Assembly: GCF_004366595.1 (NCBI RefSeq)
Contig: NZ_SORE01000008.1
Span: forward strand, 62,001-126,000
Length of the DNA stretch: 64,000 nucleotides
Source of the DNA: Paraburkholderia rhizosphaerae
Lineage (GTDB): Bacteria > Pseudomonadota > Gammaproteobacteria > Burkholderiales > Burkholderiaceae
Direction: 5' to 3'
Part shown: positions 1 to 8,150 of the stretch, in pieces
How positions within the stretch are numbered: position 1 is the first letter of the stretch
Layout of the letters: every line of letters begins with the position of its first letter
Made by a program: the position numbers and the translations under genes
Notes under the pieces: model-generated
What the model was told of the DNA's origin: nothing
The model's input: the letters and a program-made list of their open reading frames with translations, nothing else
Database searches by the model: none

Positions 1-7
1 CCTCAAG

Positions 8-1162
8 ATGATCAGAGATCAGGAAACATTGAACCTGCTGCTCGACAGCATTACACGCTTCGTTCGTGAACGGCTTGTGCCGAATGAGGAAATCGTCGCG
101 CAGACCGATCAGATTCCAGCCGGGCTGCTGCAGGAGATGAGGGATCTCGGGCTCTTCGGCCTGTGCCTTCCCGAAGAATACGGCGGCCTCGGCCTGACGA
201 TGGAAGAAGAAGTGCGGGTTGCGTTCGAACTCGGCAAAACGTCGCCGGCGTTCCGCTCGGCGATCGGCAGCAATAACGGAATCGGCTCGACCGGCATCGT
301 GCTCGACGGCACGCCCGCCCAGAAGCAGAAGTATCTGCCGCGTCTGGCGAGCGGCGAACTGATCGGATCGTTTTGTCTGACCGAGCCCGAAGCCGGTTCC
401 GATGCGGCTTCGCTGCGCACGACGGCCGTGCGCGACGGCGATCACTATGTGCTCAACGGCATCAAACGCTTTATCACGAATGCGCCTGAAGCGGGGCTGT
501 TCACCGTGATGGCGCGTACGGATCAACACATGAAAGGCGCGGGCGCGATCTCGGCGTTTGTCGTCGAGGCGGGCACACCGGGACTGGCGCTTGGCAAGAT
601 CGACCAGAAGATGGGACACAAAGGCGCGCATACCTGCGATGTGATCTTCGACCATTGCCGTGTGAGCGTCGCGAATCTGATCGGCGAGCGCGAGGGGATC
701 GGCTTCAGGACGGCGATGAAGGTGCTCGACAAAGGGCGTCTGCATATCGCCGCGGTGGCGACCGGTGCCGCCGAGCGCATGCTGGCCGACGCGTTGCGCT
801 ACGCGATCGAGCGCAAGCAGTTCGGCAAGCCGATCGTCGAATTCGAACTGATCCAGGCGATGCTCGCGGATAGCCGCGCGGAAATCTACGCGTCGCGTTG
901 CATGATCGTCGATGCGGCGCGTCGACGCGATGCAGGCGAACGCATCACGATCGACGCGTCATGCGCGAAGATGTTCGCGACCGAAATGTGCGGACGGGTC
1001 GCGGACCGCGCGGTGCAGATCTTCGGCGGCGCGGGCTATATGAGCGAATATGGGATCGAACGTTTCTACCGCGACGTGCGGCTCTTCCGCATTTACGAAG
1101 GCACGACGCAGATCCAGCAGATTGTGATTGCGCGCGAGATGCAGCGGGAGTTTGGAAACTGA
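8..1162 (+). CDS. acyl-CoA dehydrogenase family protein
   Basis: FAD-dependent enzyme that introduces an alpha,beta double bond into acyl-CoA thioesters and passes electrons to electron-transfer flavoprotein. The 384 residues match the usual family length. The N-terminal helical domain is followed by the central beta domain (signature FCLTEPEAGSD near residue 123) and the C-terminal helical domain. The motif IYEGTTQIQQ near the C-terminus carries the catalytic-base glutamate position of the short/medium-chain family. The ATG lies only seven bases inside the window, so a longer upstream start cannot be excluded, but the alignment of the N-terminus with the family looks complete. Substrate specificity cannot be read from sequence. 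A stem-loop follows the gene. Confidence 0.93.
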   Translation: MIRDQETLNLLLDSITRFVRERLVPNEEIVAQTDQIPAGLLQEMRDLGLFGLCLPEEYGGLGLTMEEEVRVAFELGKTSPAFRSAIGSNNGIGSTGIVLDGTPAQKQKYLPRLASGELIGSFCLTEPEAGSDAASLRTTAVRDGDHYVLNGIKRFITNAPEAGLFTVMARTDQHMKGAGAISAFVVEAGTPGLALGKIDQKMGHKGAHTCDVIFDHCRVSVANLIGEREGIGFRTAMKVLDKGRLHIAAVATGAAERMLADALRYAIERKQFGKPIVEFELIQAMLADSRAEIYASRCMIVDAARRRDAGERITIDASCAKMFATEMCGRVADRAVQIFGGAGYMSEYGIERFYRDVRLFRIYEGTTQIQQIVIAREMQREFGN

Positions 1163-1242
1163 AGCGGTGACGGACCGGATCGATGCGGGAACGGCGGAGG
1201 GGGCGCGGGCGTTTGCGTGGTGTTCACGCGGTGTTGCTGTGG

Positions 1243-1271
1243 GCACCGCTCTTTACCGGAAAGAGCGGTGC
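1243..1271. terminator. stem-loop between convergent genes
   Basis: A perfect 12-bp inverted repeat (GCACCGCTCTTT with AAAGAGCGGTGC) and a five-base loop lie between the convergent acyl-CoA dehydrogenase and BON genes. There is no clear T-tract after either arm, so intrinsic termination is plausible but unproven. Confidence 0.5.
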
Positions 1272-1285
1272 GTGCTGCGGACGGG

Positions 1286-1657
1286 TTACTGACCGACCGG
1301 GCGAATCGTCAGGTCGTTCTTGACGTTCTTCACGCCCGACACGTTCTGCGCGACTTGCGTGGCCTGGTCGACCTGCGGTTGCTCCGGCACCGAGCCTTCG
1401 AGCACCACGTCGCCGGTGTTGGCGTTCGCGCGGACGATGATGTTCGCGGCGCTGATACCCTTCGCCTTGGCGAGCGCGCCGCGCACCTTCTTCGCGAGCA
1501 CACGGTCGGCCTTCTTCATGGCCTTGTGCTGTTGCTTCGCGCTCGGCTGGGTGCTCATATCCGCACCTTCGGCTCCGCTTGCCTGAGCGTACGCGTTGAT
1601 CGACGCGAGCACGATAAGTGCGCCACCAACCATCTTGATTGCCTGGATCGCCTTCAT
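1286..1657 (-). CDS. periplasmic BON-domain protein
   Basis: A 123-residue protein with a typical signal peptide (positively charged MKAIQAIK, hydrophobic core, AYA-Q cleavage region near residue 25). A Gln/Lys-rich linker leads to one BON domain at about residues 50-120 (NTGDVVLEGSVPEQ, then VSGVKNVKNDLTI). BON domains are found in periplasmic proteins such as OsmY, which bind membranes or protect during osmotic stress. The start has a good ribosome site: GGAG lies eight bases before the ATG. The gene is monocistronic and convergent with the acyl-CoA dehydrogenase. The specific role is unknown. Confidence 0.85.
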   Translation of the reverse strand: MKAIQAIKMVGGALIVLASINAYAQASGAEGADMSTQPSAKQQHKAMKKADRVLAKKVRGALAKAKGISAANIIVRANANTGDVVLEGSVPEQPQVDQATQVAQNVSGVKNVKNDLTIRPVGQ

Positions 1658-2001
1658 TCACATTCTCCTGTTGTCATGCTTAAGCGACGGTCAGCCCCTG
1701 AATGGGGACCACTGCACTGCAAACTTCTGTACTTCTGGGATGAAAACGCGCGGGACGGTGCTGAGGTATTACGGCGTAAACCCCGAATGCAACCTGACGA
1801 CAAACTGTGAAACCAGCCGTTACGGCTGCCATGCGAATGTCTGTCGGAGTGTAAAGATACCGCAATTGGTTCCACAGTGATCGCTTAAGGAAAGCGAATG
1901 AGGTTTTGGCACAACGGATTTGACGAAGACGCGCAGTCTGCCTTGCGTTCGCACGCATCACGCGCTCTGCGCGGCTCGCGTCGAGAGGCCCGGCGGCGGC
2001 G
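1658..2001. other. intergenic region with no gene recognised
   Basis: This 344-base gap separates the divergent BON and 3-methyladenine glycosylase genes and must hold both promoters. No RNA gene or convincing operator was seen. A minus-strand open frame crossing it has no recognisable protein character. Confidence 0.5.
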
Positions 2002-2652
2002 ATGAGCCACGAAAGCGCGCGCATCGTCGCGCTCAGTCGCGCCGCGTTGCCGGTCGACACGGTCGAACTGGCGCGCTATCTGATCGGCAAGTGCCTGGTG
2101 CACGACACGCCGCAAGGGCCGATCAGCGGCCGCATCGTCGAGACGGAAGCCTATCCGGTCGGCGATTCGACCGGGTACGCGTTCATCGGCCGCCGTGACT
2201 ACAACGAACCGCTGTTTCTCGCGCGCGGACACGCGTATGTGCGGCTAACTTATGGCGTGTCCTACATGCTGAACGTGTCGAGCGAGGCCGAGGGGACCGG
2301 CGCCGGGGTGCTGTTGCGCGCGGTCGAACCGTTGGCAGGAATCGAGCAAATGCAAGCGCGTCGGCCAGGCATCAAGCTACGCGATCTCGCGCGTGGGCCC
2401 GGACGGCTGAGCGTCGCGTTCGGTGTCGGGCCGTTGCTCAATGGCGCCGATCTATGCACCGGAAAGGGCCTTTGGCTCGGTGCTATCCGGCATGCGTTGG
2501 CCGCACCCGTCGCGGCAACGACGCGCATCGGGCTGTCGCGCGAAATGCACCGGCTATTGCGCTTTTATGAGCCGGGAAACCCGTTCGTCAGCGGTCCGCG
2601 CAGGCTGTTGATGGCGCGCGGTCCGGCAATCGATATCGATAGCGAAAATTAA
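2002..2652 (+). CDS. mpg: DNA-3-methyladenine glycosylase (AAG/MPG family)
   Basis: Base-excision repair enzyme that removes alkylated purines such as 3-methyladenine. The 216 residues fit the family (about 180-230). The motif [12 protein letters not shown] contains the glutamate that activates water in the human AAG family. The segments [32 protein letters not shown] and [12 protein letters not shown] follow in the family order. The histidine usual shortly after the ETEAY segment appears as [12 protein letters not shown], a modest departure. No operon partner is evident. The ATG has only a weak upstream GAGG. Confidence 0.9.
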   Translation: MSHESARIVALSRAALPVDTVELARYLIGKCLVHDTPQGPISGRIVETEAYPVGDSTGYAFIGRRDYNEPLFLARGHAYVRLTYGVSYMLNVSSEAEGTGAGVLLRAVEPLAGIEQMQARRPGIKLRDLARGPGRLSVAFGVGPLLNGADLCTGKGLWLGAIRHALAAPVAATTRIGLSREMHRLLRFYEPGNPFVSGPRRLLMARGPAIDIDSEN

Positions 2653-2715
2653 GCGATGCGATTGGGCGACATCGTGTTGCACGCGGCGCGCTCCGTCATG
2701 CCGGAGTCCGTATCT

Positions 2716-2762
2716 TTGCAAGTATTGCAATTAAGAATCTGCTGAATAGGGGTTTTCCCCCG
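2716..2762 (+). promoter_or_regulatory. putative operator region upstream of the DUF4148 gene
   Basis: Two self-complementary TTGCAA hexamers separated by GTA lie at 2716-2730. A GGGG-TTTT-CCCC palindrome follows at about 2747-2761, resembling one upstream of the PilZ gene at 17850-17864. Both lie 80-130 bases before the DUF4148 start. The binding factor is unknown. Confidence 0.3.
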
Positions 2763-2842
2763 ATGAGCCGCTGATTAAACTGACTTCACTGATTCCTGCA
2801 TGGGGCAGGAAGTCAAGCAAAAAAATGTTGGAGGTAAAGATC

Positions 2843-3181
2843 ATGAAATCGCTCATCAAGGCTGTCGCTATCGCTGCTGTTCTGGCTGCTCCGGTTGTGT
2901 CGTTTGCGCAATCGAACCAGGCGCCGGTGACCCGTGCTCAGGTTCGCGCCGAACTGGTCCAACTGGAAAAGGCGGGTTACAACCCGGCGATGTCGAACGA
3001 CGCGACCTATCCGGCGGACATTCAGGCCGCGGAGCGCCGCGTGCAGGCACAAAACGCTGCGCAAGGCGTCGCGCAGCAGCCGACCGCGGATTCCGGGTAT
3101 GGCGCGGTCGAGGGTGGCACTTCGCAAGCAGGCAAGCCGATTCAGATTGACCGGTCGCAATCGGTTTATTTTGGTCACTAA
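2843..3181 (+). CDS. secreted DUF4148-family protein
   Basis: Small protein (112 residues from the chosen start) with a clear signal peptide: MKSLIKAVAIAAVLAAP followed by VVSFAQ. The mature part holds the DUF4148 pattern (TRAQVRAELVQLEKAGYNP, then YPADIQAAERRV). This family is expanded in Burkholderiaceae and its function is unknown. The ATG at 2843 is chosen over 2825 because GGAGG at 2830-2834 is correctly spaced for it. A terminator follows at 3252-3288, so the gene appears to be transcribed alone. Confidence 0.85.
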   Translation: MKSLIKAVAIAAVLAAPVVSFAQSNQAPVTRAQVRAELVQLEKAGYNPAMSNDATYPADIQAAERRVQAQNAAQGVAQQPTADSGYGAVEGGTSQAGKPIQIDRSQSVYFGH

Positions 3182-3251
3182 TTCCGGTCACTAATCAGGC
3201 TAACAGGCCAGGCGGCTGATCGGCAGCCCGCCAGTAGCGCAGCAAGACAAG

Positions 3252-3288
3252 CCGACCCGCGTCATGCGAAGACGCGGGCCGGTTTTTT
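3252..3288 (+). terminator. rho-independent terminator after the DUF4148 gene
   Basis: A 12-bp stem with one A-C mismatch (CCGACCCGCGTC with GACGCGGGCCGG), a seven-base loop and a run of six T form a canonical intrinsic terminator. Confidence 0.85.
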
Positions 3289-3395
3289 CGCTGGAGAGTC
3301 GAAGGAACCTCCGCCGCCTGAGCGGCGACTGCGCCCAGCCCGTCGCGCTTGAGCGCATTTTTGGCCAACCGCAGGTGCGATGCGGCACGCGGGGC

Positions 3396-3833
3396 TCAAC
3401 CCGCTCCGGTGATGTAGTGCTCGAGTTGCTGGATCGTGAACTGCTGCTCGGCAATGATGTTTTTCACGAGATCGCCGATCGATACCATGCCGATCAGCTT
3501 GTCGTGTTCGAGCACCGGCAGATGGCGCATGCGGCGTTCGGTCATCAGCGCCATGCACTCGTCGGTGGTCTGCTCCGGCCGCACGAAGCGGACTGCCTTG
3601 CTCATGATGTCGCGCACCGGCGTGGACTTCGAAGAACGATCCATCAGCACGACCTTGCGCGCGTAGTCGCGCTCGGTCACGATGCCGGCGATCGCGTCGC
3701 CTTCGGTGACGATCAATGCGCCGATCTGCTTGTCGGCCATCAGTTTGAGTGCGTTGTAGACCGAATCCGACGCGCTGATTGTATAGACGTTGTGGTCCGG
3801 TTTCGTTTTGAGTACCTGTGCAACGCTGGTCAT
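3396..3833 (-). CDS. tandem CBS-domain protein
   Basis: A 145-residue protein made almost entirely of two CBS motifs forming one Bateman module. The first covers about residues 10-60 (GALIVTEGDAIAGIVTERDYARKV) and the second about 75-130 (RRMRHLPVLEHDKLIGMVSIGDLVK). CBS pairs bind adenine nucleotides and act as energy or redox sensors. With no attached catalytic domain this is a stand-alone regulator. The start at 3833 is preferred over one 13 codons upstream because a GGAG site precedes it. Partner unknown. Confidence 0.88.
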   Translation of the reverse strand: MTSVAQVLKTKPDHNVYTISASDSVYNALKLMADKQIGALIVTEGDAIAGIVTERDYARKVVLMDRSSKSTPVRDIMSKAVRFVRPEQTTDECMALMTERRMRHLPVLEHDKLIGMVSIGDLVKNIIAEQQFTIQQLEHYITGAG

Positions 3834-4064
3834 AGAGCGGCTCCTATCGCAGTGCAGCACGCCGGGCGGCATGCATTCGTCAGGGACTGGTCAATGCAGT
3901 ATAGGCGGCGCGGGCGGCGGCTGCGACGCAAGCTCGGTGCTGCAGCGCGCGCAGCGGCGGTCCTGGATGCACGCCGGATGGGTGTTCTCGTTTAGCGGTA
4001 AACTCCAGTTCCGAACTTAATCCCCGGTCGTTTACGGGTTCATGTCTGCCATCCGCTTAACGCC

Positions 4065-4712
4065 ATGCCCACGCCTCACGATCCGTCGGTCGCCGACGGT
4101 CAGTCCACCCGAGAATGCGTCGTGCTCGACGCGCAAGCCACCCTTCCTACCCGCTACGGCACGTTTACCTCGTATGTGTTTCGCGTCGCGGACGGCGACG
4201 CCGAACATGTCGCGCTGGTGATGGGCGACGTGGCGAACAAGCAGTCGGTGCTGACGCGCCTGCATTCCGAATGCCTGACCGGCGACGTGCTGGGCTCGTA
4301 CCGCTGCGATTGCGGCGAGCAGCTTGACCTGGCGCTGCGTTATATCGCCGCCGAAGGGTGTGGTGTGCTGCTTTATCTGCGCGGTCACGAAGGGCGCGGC
4401 ATCGGCCTCACCAACAAGATCCGCGCATATGCGTTGCAGGAGCAGGGGCGCGACACGGTGGAAGCGAACCTCGATCTCGGCTTGCCGGACGATTCACGAG
4501 AGTACGATTCGGCGGCCGGCATTCTCCGCGTGCTGAAGGTCACGTCGGTGCGGTTGATGAGCAACAATCCGAAGAAGTTCGACACGCTTGCTAAACATGG
4601 CATTCCGGTCTGCGAACGTGTCGGGCTGGCCATTCCGATGCGGGAAGAAAACGAACGATATATCCGCACGAAGCAGTCGAAGTTTGGCCATTATTTTGAT
4701 GAGAATGAATAG
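4065..4712 (+). CDS. ribA: GTP cyclohydrolase II
   Basis: Catalyses the first committed step of riboflavin synthesis, converting GTP to 2,5-diamino-6-ribosylamino-4(3H)-pyrimidinone 5'-phosphate, formate and pyrophosphate. The 215-residue length matches RibA. The zinc ligands are visible as Cys70, Cys81 and Cys83 in the pattern C-x10-C-x-C. The motifs [11 protein letters not shown] and [12 protein letters not shown] are the GTP-binding and C-terminal family signatures. It is a single-domain enzyme, not fused to a dihydroxybutanone-phosphate synthase. No rib operon partners adjoin it. No FMN riboswitch was seen. Confidence 0.96.
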   Translation: MPTPHDPSVADGQSTRECVVLDAQATLPTRYGTFTSYVFRVADGDAEHVALVMGDVANKQSVLTRLHSECLTGDVLGSYRCDCGEQLDLALRYIAAEGCGVLLYLRGHEGRGIGLTNKIRAYALQEQGRDTVEANLDLGLPDDSREYDSAAGILRVLKVTSVRLMSNNPKKFDTLAKHGIPVCERVGLAIPMREENERYIRTKQSKFGHYFDENE

Positions 4713-4877
4713 CCAGCCGGTTCGAGTTTGATACTTAACCTGTGGTAAAGCCTTCGCTGCGCGCGTGTAATTCAAGTTACATTTAAATTTGAAATAATCG
4801 CGCGTTGTCCTTTAATGAAACCGGAAGCAATCGCTTGATCAGACTATCGAAGTTGTGAATCGTCTTGATGGTGCAAA

Positions 4878-5822
4878 ATGGGACTACAACTCGCGGGTGT
4901 CGATTTTTCCGGTAGTTTGCTGTGTTCATTTGCCGGGACGACACCACAGCTTTTCGCCTACTCTCCGTTCGGTGCAACGCTCGACGAGGGGGCACCCTTT
5001 GGCTTCAATGGTGAGAGGTCAGATCCGTTGACAGCGGTATTTCATCTGGGCAATGGTTATCGAGCGTTTAGTCCGATGCTGATGCGTTTTACGTGTCCCG
5101 ATAGTGAAAGCCCGTTTGGAGCCGGAGGGATAAACTGCTATGCATATTGCGGGAACGATCCGGTAAATTCCGTCGACCCGGATGGGCATGTGTTCGGACT
5201 TAAACTGCTTATCGGGGAAGTAGCAGAACGCGGGGCTCGACGTGCCGAAGCAGAGATCGAGGCGGAACGTGCAATGTCCAAGGCGGCCAAGGAGGCGGAC
5301 GCTGCCAGCGCGGCATCTGAAGCGTCTTCGACTGTTGCGGATGACGAAGCCGGTTCCGATTTGACCGTTTATCGTTCCGACAATCGATCTCCAGGGACAA
5401 TAGCCAGCAAGGGCGGTTTTTTTCCATGGTCACCGACCACCCCCCATTTTGTTGAAAACATGGCAAAAAATCCCTTCGAGTTTATTCAGAGCCATATTCG
5501 TAGCGGCAATCGCGGTATGATTTCCACCGGCCGGACAGACGAGACCGGCGGGATCATAAAAAAATTCACATATAAAATGACTTTCTCCAATATGAGGCAG
5601 GTTGCCTCCACGGAGGAGACCCTGGGAATCAAACCCACGGCCCGTCGAAATGCACTTAATCCAAAATTGTGGTTGAATGCCCCGACTGCTTCACAGTCGA
5701 CCGTGCGCGCCGCCGAGAGCAAGCTCGAATTTACCTTCGGGCATGGAATCCCAAAAGATAACATTGTGGCCTACCGGGAAGGTGATGGCGAGTGGCTCCC
5801 ATTCCCCAAAATTAAACGCTAA
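4878..5822 (+). CDS. orphan mini-Rhs protein with ADP-ribosyltransferase-like C-terminal toxin domain
   Basis: A 314-residue protein. Residues 22-104 form one Rhs-associated core (AYSPFG, FNGERSDP, HLGNGYRAFSPMLMRF, SPFGAGGINCYAYC and the closing DPVNSVDPDGH). An Ala/Glu-rich linker (about 105-160) follows. The variable tail from about 161 resembles R-S-E clade ADP-ribosyltransferases: VYRSDNR at 164-170 (candidate Arg166), ISTGRT at 215-220 (the STS-like element), and KLEFTFGHGIPKDNIVAYRE, where Glu284 is the candidate catalytic residue. No secretion partner or recognisable immunity gene is adjacent. GC content and codon use are lower than in the flanks, suggesting transfer. The Rhs core is a clear match; the toxin activity is inferred from motif spacing only. 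No strong ribosome site precedes the ATG. Confidence 0.75.
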   Translation: MGLQLAGVDFSGSLLCSFAGTTPQLFAYSPFGATLDEGAPFGFNGERSDPLTAVFHLGNGYRAFSPMLMRFTCPDSESPFGAGGINCYAYCGNDPVNSVDPDGHVFGLKLLIGEVAERGARRAEAEIEAERAMSKAAKEADAASAASEASSTVADDEAGSDLTVYRSDNRSPGTIASKGGFFPWSPTTPHFVENMAKNPFEFIQSHIRSGNRGMISTGRTDETGGIIKKFTYKMTFSNMRQVASTEETLGIKPTARRNALNPKLWLNAPTASQSTVRAAESKLEFTFGHGIPKDNIVAYREGDGEWLPFPKIKR

Positions 5823-5869
5823 CACCGTGGGACGCATTCCCCGCTAATTGGCGCGAGAGAGCCCAATAA

Positions 5870-5903
5870 ACCGGATGAAGTGGTTGCAAGCAACTTCGTC
5901 CGG
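5870..5903 (-). terminator. stem-loop ending the minus-strand bluB unit
   Basis: An 11-bp inverted repeat with one G-T pair (CCGGATGAAGT with ACTTCGTCCGG). Read on the minus strand it is followed by TTTATT, which fits a terminator for the minus-strand bluB unit. It also lies just after the mini-rhs stop and may serve both directions. Confidence 0.55.
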
Positions 5904-5945
5904 GTTACCGTTCAACGCGAGTCTGTGATCGACCCTTGCACGACA

Positions 5946-6104
5946 CTACGGGCGCCGCCGGCCACCCAGATACCACGCCACCAGTACTGCGCAGATGATT
6001 AACCCAACCACCTTGCCGAACAAGGTCGGCGGGTACAGACACAGCAACAGGAAACAAACCAGCCAGATTATGTGTGCTGCCGATATTTTCCGCGGTTCTT
6101 TCAT
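5946..6104 (-). CDS. small double-membrane-span protein downstream of bluB
   Basis: A 52-residue open frame beginning six bases after the bluB stop codon. It starts MKEPRKIS and has two hydrophobic segments (about residues 12-23 and 33-45) separated by a short PPTLFGK turn. It ends in the basic tail GGRRRP. This gives a hairpin membrane protein with positive ends predicted inside. The tight spacing implies co-transcription and perhaps translational coupling with bluB. The ribosome site is weak (GGA 12 bases upstream). I do not recognise a family. A cobamide-related role is suggested only by position. Confidence 0.45.
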   Translation of the reverse strand: MKEPRKISAAHIIWLVCFLLLCLYPPTLFGKVVGLIICAVLVAWYLGGRRRP

Positions 6105-6109
6105 CTTCG

Positions 6110-6850
6110 TTATTCCGGTGGTCGCGTCTTTGCCGATGGCTGTTGATGTGGTTTTTTGTCATGCAGCGCCGCTGAATCCGTCGAAGCTGCAGTCGCTTTC
6201 AACGTCCGCCCATCCGGCCACCGGTTCTCAAACACACAGTCGCCCAGCCGCGCCCGCGTCGCCCAGTGTTCCATTTCAAGCATCGGTTCCGGATAGTAGT
6301 CGTCGATCTGCCCCACGCAGAGTATCGCAACTGGCTGTGCGCCGTCAGGCATATGCAGCAACGCCCGCACCTCATTGGGATCGAACAGCGACACCCAGCC
6401 GATGCCGATCCCTTCCGCGCGTGCCGCCAGCCACATGTTCTGGATCGCGCACGCGACGGAGGCCAGATCCATCTCGGGTAGCGTGCGCCGGCCAAAAATA
6501 TGCGTTTCGCGTCCATCCATCAGCGCCACGACCAGCACTTCCGCGCAATCGCGCATCCCTTCGACCTTCAGCTTCATAAACTCGTCGCGCCGCTTGCCAA
6601 GCGCATCGGCGGTCTGCAGCCGCTCGCGCTCGACCGCGTCGTGCAACGCGTCGCGCAGCGCCGGATCCGTGATGCGCGCGATGCGCCAAGGCTGCATATA
6701 CCCGACGCTCGGCGCATGATGCGCGGCGTCGAGCAACCGCTGCAGCACGGCCGGATCGACCGGACCGCGCACGAAATGGCGCATGTCGCGGCGTTCGTAA
6801 ATGGCGCGGTAGACCGCCGCGCGATCGGCGTCGTTAAAAGGCTTTGCCAT
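6110..6850 (-). CDS. bluB: 5,6-dimethylbenzimidazole synthase
   Basis: Flavin-dependent, oxygen-requiring enzyme that fragments reduced FMN to make 5,6-dimethylbenzimidazole, the lower ligand of cobalamin. The protein is 246 residues long. It has the nitroreductase-like fold signature of BluB: YERRDMRHF at about 18-26, APSVGYMQPWR at about 46-56, and the region MDLASVACAIQNMWLAARAEGIGIGWVSLFDP. It is the fourth gene of the minus-strand cobalamin unit and overlaps the end of cobB by 17 bases. Its C-terminal 25 residues are polar and probably disordered. Upstream riboswitch control is expected. Confidence 0.94.
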   Translation of the reverse strand: MAKPFNDADRAAVYRAIYERRDMRHFVRGPVDPAVLQRLLDAAHHAPSVGYMQPWRIARITDPALRDALHDAVERERLQTADALGKRRDEFMKLKVEGMRDCAEVLVVALMDGRETHIFGRRTLPEMDLASVACAIQNMWLAARAEGIGIGWVSLFDPNEVRALLHMPDGAQPVAILCVGQIDDYYPEPMLEMEHWATRARLGDCVFENRWPDGRTLKATAASTDSAALHDKKPHQQPSAKTRPPE

Positions 6851-8147
6851 GGAAAAGAGCCGCGGTGAAGGCCGGATTCGACGGCCAGTAGCTGTGCATA
6901 TAAGTCGCGACGATCGAGCCGGAACGGTAAACCGCCTCGCCGGCGGTGTCCGATTGCGGACGCGTCGCGTGCAGCACGGGCGTGAGCGGTGTGCTCACGT
7001 GCGAGTAGTGGAACGTGTGGCCGGTCAATGTGCCGAGTGGGCCGTCGAGCTGCTGCATGCCAAGCGCCGCGAAGCGCTTCTGCATACGCACCTCGCCGGG
7101 CAATAAGCCGAGCATCGGCGTGGTCGCGCCATCGATCGTCGTCAGGCTTTCAAGCAGGTACAGCATGCCGCCGCATTCCGCGAAGATCGGCTTGCCCGCG
7201 GCCGCGTGTGCGCGTACGGACGCGGCGGCGCGCGCATTGCTTGCGAGCGCCGCCGCATGCAATTCCGGATAACCGCCCGGCAGATAAAGGGCAGTCCCAG
7301 TCTCCGGTGCGGCTTCATCCGCGAGCGGCGAAAAGAAGCTCACGCGCGCGCCAAGCGCTTCGAGCAACGCAAGATTCGCCGGATAGATAAACGAGAACGC
7401 GGCATCGCGCGCGACGGCAATATGCGCGCCATCGAGCAAGCGCGGCAGCGGTGCGGCCGACGGTGATGGGTTCGATAACGACACGAAGCGCACCGCGGGC
7501 GGCAACGCAGCGAGCGGCGTCGATGCGAGCGCATCGGCGGCCAGATCGAGGCGCCGGTCGAGGTCCGCTATTTCGGCAGCCTGATGAAGACCGAGATGCC
7601 GGTCGGGCAGCTCGATGTCCGCGGTGCTTGAAATCGAGCCCATCCAGCTCATCCCGGTTGGCACCGACTCCTCAAGCATCTGCGCATGCCGCGGCGAGCC
7701 GACGCGATTCGCGAACACGCCGCGCACCGCAACGTCCGGGCGGTAGTGCGCCAGCCCGAAAGCCACCGCGCCGAACGTCTGCGCCATCGCTTTCGCCGAA
7801 ATGACCGCAACGACCGGCACGCCGAACGCGGCCGCGAGGTCCGCACTGCTTGGCGTGCCGTCATAGAGGCCCATCACGCCTTCGATCAGGATCAGATCCG
7901 CGTGCTCCGCGGCCTGCGCGAGCAGTTCGCGGCAGGCCGTCTCACCGACCATCCACAGATCGAGAGACATCACCGGCGCGCCGCTCGCGCGCTCGAGAAT
8001 CATCGGATCGAGAAAATCGGGGCCGGTCTTGAACACGCGCACCCGCCGGCCTTGCCGCCGGTGATGGCGAGCGAGGCCCGCGGTGATCGTGGTTTTGCCT
8101 TGTCCGGACGCGGGTGCGCTAATGAACAGGGCAGGGCAGTCCGGCAT
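6834..8147 (-). CDS. cobB: hydrogenobyrinate (cobyrinate) a,c-diamide synthase
   Basis: ATP- and glutamine-dependent amidation of the a and c carboxylates of the corrin ring. The 437 residues match CobB/CbiA. The N-terminal dethiobiotin-synthetase-like domain has the P-loop SAPASGQGKTT (residues 10-20), then GPDFLDP and the IEGVMGLYDG segment. The C-terminal class I glutamine amidotransferase domain carries the nucleophile in IFAECGGMLYL and the histidine in GHTFHYS. It starts three bases after the cobO stop and overlaps bluB, so translation is probably coupled. Confidence 0.96.
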   Translation of the reverse strand: MPDCPALFISAPASGQGKTTITAGLARHHRRQGRRVRVFKTGPDFLDPMILERASGAPVMSLDLWMVGETACRELLAQAAEHADLILIEGVMGLYDGTPSSADLAAAFGVPVVAVISAKAMAQTFGAVAFGLAHYRPDVAVRGVFANRVGSPRHAQMLEESVPTGMSWMGSISSTADIELPDRHLGLHQAAEIADLDRRLDLAADALASTPLAALPPAVRFVSLSNPSPSAAPLPRLLDGAHIAVARDAAFSFIYPANLALLEALGARVSFFSPLADEAAPETGTALYLPGGYPELHAAALASNARAAASVRAHAAAGKPIFAECGGMLYLLESLTTIDGATTPMLGLLPGEVRMQKRFAALGMQQLDGPLGTLTGHTFHYSHVSTPLTPVLHATRPQSDTAGEAVYRSGSIVATYMHSYWPSNPAFTAALFHGKAF

Positions 8148-8150
8148 CGT

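Noticed and set aside
1680..2060. A 126-codon minus-strand frame between the BON and mpg genes
   Set aside because: It overlaps the mpg start, is Arg/Ala-rich and has no family features.
6110..6850. Generic nitroreductase annotation for the bluB gene
   Set aside because: The fold is shared, but the YERRDMRHF and APSVGYMQPWR motifs and the cobalamin operon position favour BluB.
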